Source of the DNA: Mycolicibacterium rhodesiae JS60 | GTDB lineage: Bacteria; Actinomycetota; Actinomycetes; Mycobacteriales; Mycobacteriaceae | Reading direction: 5' to 3' | NCBI GenBank assembly: GCA_000230935.2 | Contig: AGIQ01000002.1 | Span: 930,001-994,000, forward strand | DNA: 64,000 bases | In this document: piece by piece, positions 16,772 to 24,535 of the stretch | Numbering within the stretch: the first letter of the stretch is position 1 | How the letters are laid out: each line of letters starts with the position of its first letter | Notes under the pieces: model-generated | What the model saw: only the letters and a program-made list of their open reading frames with translations | Database searches by the model: none | What the model was told of the DNA's origin: nothing | Program-made: the position numbers and the translations under genes

Positions 16772-17422
16772 TCAGCTCGCTTCGAACATCCGAACGATCA
16801 ACGCCGCGATGATGTCGCCCATCTCCTCGGGAGATCCGGACTGCTTCTCGAATTGCCAGCTGGGAATTGAGCGGACTAATCCCAGGACCGTGCTCACCGC
16901 GATCGGAGCGGTGGTATCCACTGGACCAGGCAATGTGAACTCGCCCTTGGAGACCCCGTCGTTGATGATCGTTTCCAGCCGGACGCGCAAACTGGTGAGG
17001 CTGGCACGAACTGTGTCGGCATATTTGTCCGGCAGTTCCTGCGTTTCCCGCGCAGATACCCGCGCCAACCGAATATGGGTGCAGTGCCAAATGGTCATCG
17101 TCCGCGCGAAGGCGATGACCTGACTCTTTGCCGCAGGATCTGCTTCTTGCAGCGCCTTGGTGAGGGCACTATCCAGGCTCGCAAAAGCGGTGAGAATCAC
17201 CTCGAGTAGAAGATCGTCCTTGGACGTGTAGTGGTTGTAGAAAGCCGCCGGCGTCAATTCACAGGCAGTCGCGATCTCACGCATGGTGGTTCGGCGGTAG
17301 CCCCGTTCGAAGAACAAGTCGACGGCAGCGGCGTCGATCCGGGCTTTGGTCTGCTCGCCGACCCTGCGACGGTCGACGTTCTCCGGCGGCGCTGGGGGCG
17401 CCGATTCCCTCTGCTTGGTCAT
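16772..17422 (-). CDS. TetR-family transcriptional regulator
   Basis: A 216-aa regulator. The N-terminal HTH reads RIDAAAVDLFFERGYRRTTM followed by REIATACELTPAAFYNHYTSKDDLL, classical for TetR. The C-terminal ligand domain resembles the TetR_C family common in KstR2/FadR-like regulators. ATG 17422 has AAGG upstream; GTG 17428 is an alternative. It is embedded in the catabolic region and is the best candidate for binding the shared palindromes; an operator-like site directly upstream suggests autoregulation. Ligand unknown, probably a CoA ester. Confidence 0.92.
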   Translation of the reverse strand: MTKQRESAPPAPPENVDRRRVGEQTKARIDAAAVDLFFERGYRRTTMREIATACELTPAAFYNHYTSKDDLLLEVILTAFASLDSALTKALQEADPAAKSQVIAFARTMTIWHCTHIRLARVSARETQELPDKYADTVRASLTSLRVRLETIINDGVSKGEFTLPGPVDTTAPIAVSTVLGLVRSIPSWQFEKQSGSPEEMGDIIAALIVRMFEAS

Positions 17423-17433
17423 AACCACCTTGA

Positions 17434-17453
17434 TGAGCGCTTGTTTAACTAAA
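17434..17453. promoter_or_regulatory. Operator-like site upstream of the TetR gene
   Basis: TGAGCGCTTGTTTAACTAAA resembles the site at 8549 (TGA-CGCTTGTT-AA pattern). Its location immediately upstream of the regulator suggests autoregulation. Confidence 0.4.
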
Positions 17454-17477
17454 TTCAGAATATAGCCCGTTAGGGCC

Positions 17478-18434
17478 TCAATCCGTTTTCACCTCCGCGT
17501 CAGCGGATCTGGTACTTGCCCCGTTGACGCACACCGCACGCAACGCAGCGGTGACGTCACGGGGTCGGATGCCGTTGGAGATTTCGATGTCGCCGAACCC
17601 GATGAGCTGCGGTCCCTCGATGGTGACGATGCGGCTGAGGCCTTCGACGCCGACCCACCCGTCTTGTTGGCACAGAACGCCGTCAATCACCTCGCCACGG
17701 GCACCGAATCGCTGGCCGTCAGCGAAATCCATCCAGACTTCTCCGCCGCGATGTGATACGCCGTCCGCTTCGCCGGCCACGACGATGTCGATATGTGTGG
17801 CCGGAGTGATCGCGCCGTCGCGCACGATCGCGCCGCCACGGATATATCGGCCGTCGGGGCCCTGGAGGACGACCGCCGAGAATGACAGTTCAGGGCCGAA
17901 CGTGCCGACGAACCACCGGTGGCTCACGATCGTCGACCAGTCACGTGCTCCCCAGGAATGGTCACGGTGAAACAGGCCGTCAACTGAGTAGGTCGTCTCG
18001 CCGAGGCGGACCGAGCCACTCACTCGGCCGGAGGCTTCTTTGTGATTGGGTGCGATCGAACTCGCTACCTCTTCGGCTTCTGATCCATTCCACACCGGCA
18101 CCGGACTGTAGTAGTCGTGGAAGTGGAGATCGACGCCAGCCGCCGGGTCATCGACCTCGATGCCCAGCGGCTCGGCGACAAAATTTGTATTTCCCGCGCC
18201 GAAGCGGTCAGGGGAGCGCCGCTGGGACCCGACATCAAGCCGCTCATGGTTCTGCCGCCACCGCCTGCCGTCAGAGGTCACCAGCGCGCTCCACACGTTG
18301 GCCGAACCTGCGCCGATCGCGTGACCCACCCGGTGGGCGCCGCCAATGCCGGCACTGAGGTCGAACCAGGCGACGAACATGCTCTCTTGCCATCGGGGGT
18401 CAGAACCGTCCCCATCGTGCAGCTCAAACGGCAT
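17478..18434 (-). CDS. Lipocalin-like (AttH/CrtC-type, DUF7064-like) protein
   Basis: A 318-aa beta-rich protein. It carries the family motif FHRDHSWGARDWSTIVSHRW and, N-terminally, ESMFVAWFDLSAGIGG with HRVGHAIGAG. It is related to AttH and hydroxyneurosporene hydratase-like proteins, which bind hydrophobic ligands in a double lipocalin barrel. It is better conserved than the relative at 2872-3801. A palindromic operator (18491) lies about 60 bases upstream, tying it to the catabolic regulon. Enzymatic role unproven. Confidence 0.7.
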   Translation of the reverse strand: MPFELHDGDGSDPRWQESMFVAWFDLSAGIGGAHRVGHAIGAGSANVWSALVTSDGRRWRQNHERLDVGSQRRSPDRFGAGNTNFVAEPLGIEVDDPAAGVDLHFHDYYSPVPVWNGSEAEEVASSIAPNHKEASGRVSGSVRLGETTYSVDGLFHRDHSWGARDWSTIVSHRWFVGTFGPELSFSAVVLQGPDGRYIRGGAIVRDGAITPATHIDIVVAGEADGVSHRGGEVWMDFADGQRFGARGEVIDGVLCQQDGWVGVEGLSRIVTIEGPQLIGFGDIEISNGIRPRDVTAALRAVCVNGASTRSADAEVKTD

Positions 18435-18797
18435 TGATCACTGTCCTCACTCGGCTCATGACCGGCGGATCGCGGGCATCCTTACCACGGTATACGAACG
18501 GTCGTACATTTATCATCAGTATCGGCGGTCAGAGGTGTCGCACCCGACCCGTATGCGGTTGGTCTGACCGAGGATGTACACGATCCGACAATGGTGCCCA
18601 GCCGGTTCGCGTGCGACCCGCAACGTGGGTGGCCCGGGCGCCTGCGACGAAAGCGCTTGCGGCCCGTCAAGATTCGGGCGGTAGCGAAGGCTGATCTGTT
18701 GCAACGTGTTTGGCGAGGGGTAGGACCAGCGAATGGTCTTCGGATTGCGGGCGTGTCGGGCCAGGGCGCCGGTCGTCACGACGGGGCGTAGTTCGTC
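18435..18797. other. Intergenic region holding an operator, otherwise nothing recognised
   Basis: About 360 bases between two leftward genes. Apart from the palindrome at 18491-18508 I see no gene, hairpin or repeat. Short open frames on both strands lack ribosome sites and family features. Confidence 0.6.
18491..18508. promoter_or_regulatory. Putative TetR-type operator, lipocalin-like gene
   Basis: TATACGAACGGTCGTACA is an imperfect palindrome. On the minus strand it reads TGTACGACCGTTCGTATA, matching the window consensus TGWAYGRCCGTTYRTA. Confidence 0.55.
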
Positions 18798-19172
18798 CTA
18801 GGAAGCAAAGGGCGGGTTGTACCAGAACACGCGCACGTCGATCACCTTGTCGTCCTTGAGAATCCAGTGCTCGGTGATCTGGACCGGTTCGGGGTGCCCG
18901 ATGCAGCGGGCACTGATCAGCAGAACGACCCGGTTCCCGTCGGCAATGACGTCGAGCACCTCGACAGTCGACGCGTCGATGAACTGTGTGGCTACGCCCA
19001 AAAGCCGAAGGAAATCGTCGGGCCCCGTGTAGTCACCCCCGTAGGGCAGGTATGGGGGCTCATGGACGACGAGGTCTGGATGCAGGCAGTCCTTGAGGGG
19101 CCCAGCATCGCCGGCCAACGCTGCGCCCAGCGCCGCAATAATCGCTCTGGCGTTCTCTGGTGGGGTGTTCAT
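18798..19172 (-). CDS. SnoaL/NTF2-like small protein
   Basis: A 124-aa protein of the cystatin-like alpha+beta barrel type (NTF2/SnoaL). The N-terminal helix ENARAIIAALGAALAGDAGPL is followed by LHPDLVVHEPPYLPYGG, FLRLLGVATQFI and late strands ending EHWILKDDKVIDVRVFWYNP, the usual order for this fold. Members act as isomerases, dehydratases or binding proteins; nothing here decides which. The upstream sulfotransferase-like gene ends 5 bases away, so they share an operon. Confidence 0.8.
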   Translation of the reverse strand: MNTPPENARAIIAALGAALAGDAGPLKDCLHPDLVVHEPPYLPYGGDYTGPDDFLRLLGVATQFIDASTVEVLDVIADGNRVVLLISARCIGHPEPVQITEHWILKDDKVIDVRVFWYNPPFAS

Positions 19173-19177
19173 GTTCG

Positions 19178-20335
19178 CTACGGTTCAAAGCGCGTGCAGT
19201 AGTCCGCGAACGCCTCATCAATTCGCTCTTTGGTCAGCCCGTAATACTCAGCGGAGTGCTGGTAATCGCCGGTGCGGGCGTGGTGGGTATCTTCCCAGCC
19301 GAGCATCGACGCCTCCGACTCGGCCGACAGTTGCGCACCGCGAGAACTGTAGATGTCGCGGATTACTGCGAGGGCGTCATATCTGATCATGCCGTAATTC
19401 ACGTCGAGTATCTGAGCATCCTTGCCGAGCTGTTGACGTTGCTCGAGGTTTGCCGCCCACTCTCGTGACCACAAGTCCAGCATGGAACTGCCAACCTCAA
19501 GAGGATCGAGCTCATCGGTGCGCATGAGGCGTGCAGCGGCGATGAGGTTGCACGTCGACGTCATGCTGGTGGCAATGTCCCGGTGGCAATGCACGAGGGT
19601 CGCGCCGGGAAAGACATCCAGGATGGCGTTGATTCGACCCAGATGGCATGGCGACTTGAGGACCCAGGGCCGGCCTTTGCGCCCGCCGTTCTGCCACTGC
19701 AGATGCTGTAGGAATAGTTTCAGTTCCTCGTACAGGGGACGCTGAGGTTGGTCCAGCAACCACGAGGTGTAGGTCGGTGCCCGGAAGAAGAGGACCGCGG
19801 AGGGTGATCTGCAGGTCATCTCCAGCAGGAGGACTTCCTCCTCGGGCTCGTCGGCGACAAAGGGGTGCAGCTCCAGGACATCTGGGGCCTGCGCTGACAT
19901 CGCTTCGACGTGGCCCCGGGCGAGGACGAGTCGTGGATCGACCTCCCCTTCACGAGCATCGGGGAAGGGGGCCGGGTTGAGGATCCGCCAAAACGGAAGC
20001 GTCTGAACACCGGGGTCGCAGCCCAGCATGCGGTGCAATTTTGTCGTGCCAGTCCGGGGAACCCCGACGATAACGATGGGATCCGATACGTCTTCATCCA
20101 GGATTTGCGGGTGCCTGGTCAATTCGGCCTGGAGTCGAAGCCGGTTCGTCAGCCATCTCTGGGCGTCAGCTTCGAGGCCCATCACGCCCGCAGCGTTCAA
20201 ATTGGCCTCGGCTGCAACCGATTCGAAGAAGACAGTCATCGGCTCGACGAAACTGAGATCCCCGTAGTTGTCAAGGCTTTCCTTCGCGGCAACGTCCCGC
20301 ATCAGCTGCTGCGGGTCGAGCGGTGTCCCAGCCAT
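19178..20335 (-). CDS. Sulfotransferase-family protein
   Basis: A 385-aa protein with PAPS-dependent sulfotransferase signatures: the 5'-phosphosulfate loop IVIVGVPRTGTTKLHRML, the VLKSPCHLGRI segment, and VHCHRDIATSMTS corresponding to the 3'-phosphate-binding site. Mycobacteria carry many such Stf-like proteins near lipid and steroid gene clusters; the acceptor is unknown, and some may bind CoA thioesters rather than PAPS. Its ATG overlaps the stop of the SDR gene by one base (TGATG), so the SDR, sulfotransferase and SnoaL genes form one operon. Confidence 0.82.
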   Translation of the reverse strand: MAGTPLDPQQLMRDVAAKESLDNYGDLSFVEPMTVFFESVAAEANLNAAGVMGLEADAQRWLTNRLRLQAELTRHPQILDEDVSDPIVIVGVPRTGTTKLHRMLGCDPGVQTLPFWRILNPAPFPDAREGEVDPRLVLARGHVEAMSAQAPDVLELHPFVADEPEEEVLLLEMTCRSPSAVLFFRAPTYTSWLLDQPQRPLYEELKLFLQHLQWQNGGRKGRPWVLKSPCHLGRINAILDVFPGATLVHCHRDIATSMTSTCNLIAAARLMRTDELDPLEVGSSMLDLWSREWAANLEQRQQLGKDAQILDVNYGMIRYDALAVIRDIYSSRGAQLSAESEASMLGWEDTHHARTGDYQHSAEYYGLTKERIDEAFADYCTRFEP

Positions 20336-21162
20336 CAGATCGCCTCTGCGTTGGCGTCTGCGAGGATCCGGCTGATGTCTGGCAGGCTGGATCGACAGGT
20401 CAGTCCACCGTCCACAGGCAGCTGTACACCGTTGACGAGCCGCGCAGCATCAGACGCCAGGTACAGCGCTGCCTCGGCGATGTCATCCGGTGTGCCCATC
20501 TCCCCGTCTTTAGTAAGCAGCACTTCAGCGAGGGCAGCGTTGACGAGGGGGTGCGAGATGACGGCCGCCGCGACGCTGTCGCCGTGCTCGATGGCGCCGG
20601 TGATGATGCAGTTCGATCGGATTCCGCGTTTCCCGAATTCCCCGGCGATATGTCGTGAGAACGCCTGCAGGGCACCCTTTACGCAGGAATAGGCCGGCAG
20701 CCCGTCCACCGATTGCACGCCGGCGATCGACGAAATGTTGACGATGGCACCGCGGCCGGTTTTGAGAATCTCGGGGATTGCTGACTTGGTGGCATAGACA
20801 GCTCCGTAGAGACCCACGCGCAGCTGCTCATCGAACGCTTCAAACGTCTCCTCGATGATCGTCCGTTCGTTGCCGAGGAGGTCGACCGACGCGGCGTTGT
20901 TGACCAACACGTGCAACGCGCCGAAGCGATCAACGGTGCCCTGTACCACCCTGGCGATGTCGTCAGCATTACTGATATCACCGGCGATGAACTCGCCAAC
21001 GCCGCCCGCCGCGCGGATATCGCCAACGACGCTCTCGCCCAGATCTTTCGAGCGCCCCGTCACCACCACGCTGGCGCCTTCACCAGCGAACCGGCGAGCG
21101 ATTTGCGCGCCGATGCCCTTGGTCGACCCGGTCACGAGGACCGCTTTGTCCTTGAAGCGCAC
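20335..21162 (-). CDS. Short-chain dehydrogenase/reductase
   Basis: A 275-aa classical SDR with all key motifs: TGSTKGIG cofactor loop, NNAAS, Ser in NISSIAG, catalytic YSCVK and the C-terminal LPVDGG. It should oxidise or reduce a hydroxyl/keto group with NAD(P). The start GTG 21162 has AAGGAG 7 bases upstream. It contrasts with the 5000-5794 SDR, which lacks the Tyr-Lys pair. First gene of the SDR-sulfotransferase-SnoaL operon. Confidence 0.92.
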   Translation of the reverse strand: MRFKDKAVLVTGSTKGIGAQIARRFAGEGASVVVTGRSKDLGESVVGDIRAAGGVGEFIAGDISNADDIARVVQGTVDRFGALHVLVNNAASVDLLGNERTIIEETFEAFDEQLRVGLYGAVYATKSAIPEILKTGRGAIVNISSIAGVQSVDGLPAYSCVKGALQAFSRHIAGEFGKRGIRSNCIITGAIEHGDSVAAAVISHPLVNAALAEVLLTKDGEMGTPDDIAEAALYLASDAARLVNGVQLPVDGGLTCRSSLPDISRILADANAEAI

Positions 21163-21225
21163 GGTTGAACTCCTTCTTTGGTTTGTTGGTTACACGAATG
21201 TGCGCGATGTCCACCGTCACGTCCG

Positions 21226-22428
21226 TCAGGGCTGGAACCTGCGCCGAAGGGCTGCCTGCCGTCGATCGAGTTCCGCTTTTCGCGTCGCGGCATCGACGGT
21301 CGGAGTCGAGGCGGGGAGAGCGGCCCGAAGCTCAGCTAGCTTGACAACGCGCAGGGTGGGCTCGGGAACCGTCGCGGCACCGTAGTAGCGAGCACCGATC
21401 AGTCCGATCGTGCGGTGGCCGGCGTCGAGCCAGTTGGGTACGCCGGGGTCGCGATGACTGATCACAGCTCTGAAAACCCCGTCCTCAGCGAGCATGGCTT
21501 GATGGCCATTTATCGACGTCGGCCGGGTGAGCCAATCTGATCGCTCCCAGTACTGCGAGAAGAGCGCAAAACTCCAGTACGGACATTCGGGTGGCGAGAC
21601 TTCCAGAATCACAGCCTCATCCAGTTCACATGTGTAGTGGCCGAGCCCATATACCTGACCGCGCATGGAGTACGCGTCGGGGTTTTCATGCTCCTCCGAG
21701 ATCTCCGCCATGACCTGTGGGAAGGGGATCCTGTCTGCCGGAGCGCAATAGTGCTGAGCCGCGCTTCTCACGAAAGCGGCTGAGGTGCTTCGCAAGAAGT
21801 GCGTGTATCGAGCCAAGCGCTCGGCCAGCATCTCGGCGGTGACTGGTGGCGGGGGGTAGGTCGCCCCGATCCGTTCGATGAAAAACTGCCCCTGCTCCTC
21901 GACGTCCCAGTCGTAGAACCACTGCCGCAGCAGGAACACCGAGGGACCGGGCGGGATCGTCAGCCAGTTGTCCGACAGTCTTTCCTGGCCCAGGAAGAAC
22001 TCGACCTCGCCGTTTTCGCCGAGCTGGACATCAGAGCGGCTGTCGTGGACCGACATGTGCGGGACATCCGAGAAGCTGCCCTTGAACACCTCCGCGACAA
22101 GCATGTGCGATGTGCCCCGAGTGCCCCAGATGCGGTAATTGTGGGCACCGTCGAGAGGGGCAGTTAAGTACACCCCGTCCGGGCACGGGAGCGCCCAATT
22201 GTTGTCCGGGGAAAAGACGCGCGAAAGTTGGGGGTAGGCCGAATCCGATTCCATCTCAAAGATATTGGCGGCGCCCACGAAGCGGGTCAGGTACTGTACG
22301 CCCTCGCTCTTGACGAGTTCCGAGGTGATGTGCGGATCATCCAGAACCACGTCCGCCGCTGCGTTGAGCGCATCCATGATTGCGCTCCATTGGGTGCGGG
22401 CCGACTGCAGTTCCACTACCACTCCCAT
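21226..22428 (-). CDS. DUF1214-domain-like protein
   Basis: A 400-aa soluble protein. The second half (YWSFALFSQYWERSDWL, then GVPNWLDAGHRTIGLIGARYY) resembles DUF1214/DUF1254-type proteins found next to catabolic and TetR genes in actinobacteria. Function is unknown. ATG 22428 (MGVVVELQSARTQW) is taken as start because an upstream extension overlaps the operator region. It is divergent from the TetR gene at 22488 with tandem inverted repeats between them, so it is probably that regulator's target. Confidence 0.7.
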   Translation of the reverse strand: MGVVVELQSARTQWSAIMDALNAAADVVLDDPHITSELVKSEGVQYLTRFVGAANIFEMESDSAYPQLSRVFSPDNNWALPCPDGVYLTAPLDGAHNYRIWGTRGTSHMLVAEVFKGSFSDVPHMSVHDSRSDVQLGENGEVEFFLGQERLSDNWLTIPPGPSVFLLRQWFYDWDVEEQGQFFIERIGATYPPPPVTAEMLAERLARYTHFLRSTSAAFVRSAAQHYCAPADRIPFPQVMAEISEEHENPDAYSMRGQVYGLGHYTCELDEAVILEVSPPECPYWSFALFSQYWERSDWLTRPTSINGHQAMLAEDGVFRAVISHRDPGVPNWLDAGHRTIGLIGARYYGAATVPEPTLRVVKLAELRAALPASTPTVDAATRKAELDRRQAALRRRFQP

Positions 22429-22430
22429 TT

Positions 22431-22458
22431 CCGAACAATGTTCCGAACTATGCTCGGA
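22431..22458. promoter_or_regulatory. Tandem inverted repeats between divergent genes, putative TetR operator
   Basis: CCGAACAATGTTCCG and, overlapping it, TCCGAACTATGCTCGGA are imperfect palindromes located between the leftward DUF1214-like gene and the rightward TetR gene. Placement suggests autoregulation and control of the divergent gene. Confidence 0.5.
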
Positions 22459-22487
22459 TAACGTACGCCGCTGGTAATGTGCCGTCA

Positions 22488-23165
22488 ATGCCACGTCCGG
22501 AGAAACTGAGATCGAACCATCTCGTGGCCGCCACAAATGCACTCGCGCCACCGAGAGGACGACGGCGCAGCGTCGACCGCGACACCGTCATCGAGACGGC
22601 ACTGCGGATCGTCGATGAGGAGCACCTCGGTGCACTGACGATGAGACGGCTTGCCGAAGAACTCGGCGTGGGGATCGCGACGGTCTACGCCGCCGCCGGC
22701 GACAAGGAGGAAATCCTCAATGCTGTCGTCGAATTGATCTTGTCGGAGGCGCCGATCGTGAGCGTGGACCCTGGGCGCTGGGAGGCCGAGATCATCGACC
22801 TCCTCTGCGCCATCCACGACGTGTTCGTCAACCACCCGGATGTTGCGCACCTGGCTCTGCTGCGCCGTATCACTGGACCCATCGCATTACGGACGCAAGA
22901 GACGATTCTGCTCCTGCTGCGCGCCGGCGGGCTGGAAGGAGATGCGTTGACCACCGCGTACACCTCGCTGACCAGCTACGTCATGGGCTTCTCAATGCTG
23001 CGGATCTCCCGCATCGATGAGGGTCGCAAGGTCGAGGATGCCCTTGGCGAACACCCGACCAACGAGTTCCCCGAGGTCCGCGCGTTCGCACCCGAACTCG
23101 CCAGGCAAATGTCGACGGACGGCTTCCTCGAGGGACTCCGTCACCTCGTGCACAGCTTCGCCTGA
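22488..23165 (+). CDS. TetR-family transcriptional regulator
   Basis: A 225-aa regulator with an HTH in residues about 30-75 (TVIETALRIVDEEHLGALTM, then RRLAEELGVGIATVYAAAGDKEEIL), where the usual YxHxxxKxxLL is modified to YAAAGDKEEIL. The C-terminal region resembles the tetracycline-repressor-type C-terminal domain. It diverges from the DUF1214-like gene across tandem inverted repeats, and likely represses it. Ligand unknown. Confidence 0.9.
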   Translation: MPRPEKLRSNHLVAATNALAPPRGRRRSVDRDTVIETALRIVDEEHLGALTMRRLAEELGVGIATVYAAAGDKEEILNAVVELILSEAPIVSVDPGRWEAEIIDLLCAIHDVFVNHPDVAHLALLRRITGPIALRTQETILLLLRAGGLEGDALTTAYTSLTSYVMGFSMLRISRIDEGRKVEDALGEHPTNEFPEVRAFAPELARQMSTDGFLEGLRHLVHSFA

Positions 23166-23328
23166 TACCGGATTGGCGAAGCGACACCGCAACGCATTAT
23201 GCTGTGCTGCAACTAGTTTGATGCGAAACCTTACTCCATGACCACGACAGAAACACTGCGCACCGCGTCTCCGGTACCGGTGCGCCACTGTCGGGGTCAA
23301 GGGGCCGCAGTTCGCGGCGCCGGTCATC

Positions 23329-24531
23329 TCAGCGGAACGCCGCCTGTCCGGTCAAGGCCCGACCGATCGACAGCAGGTGCATTTCGGAGGTGCCTTCGTA
23401 GGTGAGCACCGATTCGAGGTTGTTCGCGTGGCGCAGCGGAGAGTATTCGAGGGTGATCCCGCTGGCGCCCAACAGGGTTCGACATTCCCGGGCGATGGCC
23501 AGCGCCTCGCGGACGTTGTTGAGCTTGCCCAGGCTGATCTGCTCGGGGCGGGCACCCTCGGCGTCCTTCAGCCGGCCGAGGTGGATCGCCAGCAGCATGC
23601 CCTTGCCCAGCTCGAGGGTCATGTTGGCCAGCTTCTGCTGGGTCAGCTGCATGCTCGACAGCGGACGGTCGAAGACCTCACGTTCCCGCGCGTAGGCGAT
23701 CGTCGATTCCAGACTGTCCCGTGCGGCACCCAGCGCGCCGAAGACGATGCCGAACCGCGCCTCGTTGAGACACGACAGCGGAGCACCCAGGCCCTCGGCG
23801 AGCGGGAGTTGTGCCGAGGCAGGCAGCCGAACGTTGTCGAGCACGAGCTCCGAGGTCACCGATGCCCGCAGCGACAGCTTCTTGTGGATCGCGTTGGCGG
23901 TGAAGCCCGGGGTGTTCGTCGGCACCAGGAAACCGCTGATCCCTCCGTCGCCGTTCTCGGTTCTGGCCCACACCGTGGCCACGTCGGCCAGGTTGCCGTT
24001 GGTGATCCACATCTTGGTGCCGTTGAGCACCCAGTCGCTGCCGTCGCGCCTCGCGCGGGTGCGCATCCCGGCCGGATTCGAGCCGAAATCCGGCTCGGTC
24101 AGCCCGAAGCATCCGATGGCCTCGCCGGTGGCCAACCGGGGCAGCCACTCGCTCTTCTGCTCTTCGGAGCCGTAGCGGTAGATGGAGAACATCGACAGCG
24201 AGCCCTGCACCGACACGAAGCTGCGGAAACCGCTGTCGCCGGCCTCGAGTTCCATGCAGGCCAGGCCATAGCTCACCGCGTTGGTCCCCGCGCAGCCGTA
24301 CCCCTGCAGGTGCATGCCCATCAGGCCCATCTCGCCGAATTCCTTGGCGAGTTCCTTTGGCAGCGTGCCTGATTCGAACCAGTCCTCGACATTCGGGCGC
24401 AATCGGGTGTCGACGAACTTGCGCACGGTCGCCGCAATGTCCCGTTCGTCCGAGTCGAGCAAGCGGTCGGTGGCGAACAGCTCCAGCGGTGTGTAGATGT
24501 CCTTCTTGGCCGGCGCGGTGGTGGCGCTCAT
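23329..24531 (-). CDS. Acyl-CoA dehydrogenase, FadE7/glutaryl-CoA dehydrogenase-like
   Basis: A 400-aa complete flavoprotein dehydrogenase. It contains GCFGLTEPDFGSNPAGMRTR, KMWITNGNLADVATVWART and the catalytic region TYEGTSEMHLLSIGRALTG with the Glu of the YEGT motif present. The overall layout matches glutaryl-CoA dehydrogenase and mycobacterial FadE7. It probably oxidises glutaryl-CoA or a similar short dicarboxyl acyl-CoA. It lies 4 bases after the aldehyde dehydrogenase gene in a two-gene leftward operon. Confidence 0.87.
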   Translation of the reverse strand: MSATTAPAKKDIYTPLELFATDRLLDSDERDIAATVRKFVDTRLRPNVEDWFESGTLPKELAKEFGEMGLMGMHLQGYGCAGTNAVSYGLACMELEAGDSGFRSFVSVQGSLSMFSIYRYGSEEQKSEWLPRLATGEAIGCFGLTEPDFGSNPAGMRTRARRDGSDWVLNGTKMWITNGNLADVATVWARTENGDGGISGFLVPTNTPGFTANAIHKKLSLRASVTSELVLDNVRLPASAQLPLAEGLGAPLSCLNEARFGIVFGALGAARDSLESTIAYAREREVFDRPLSSMQLTQQKLANMTLELGKGMLLAIHLGRLKDAEGARPEQISLGKLNNVREALAIARECRTLLGASGITLEYSPLRHANNLESVLTYEGTSEMHLLSIGRALTGQAAFR

Positions 24532-24535
24532 GGGG

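Noticed and set aside
18516..18779. 87-codon minus-strand frame in the 18.4-18.8 kb gap
   Set aside because: No ribosome site, no family resemblance, and no support beyond being open.
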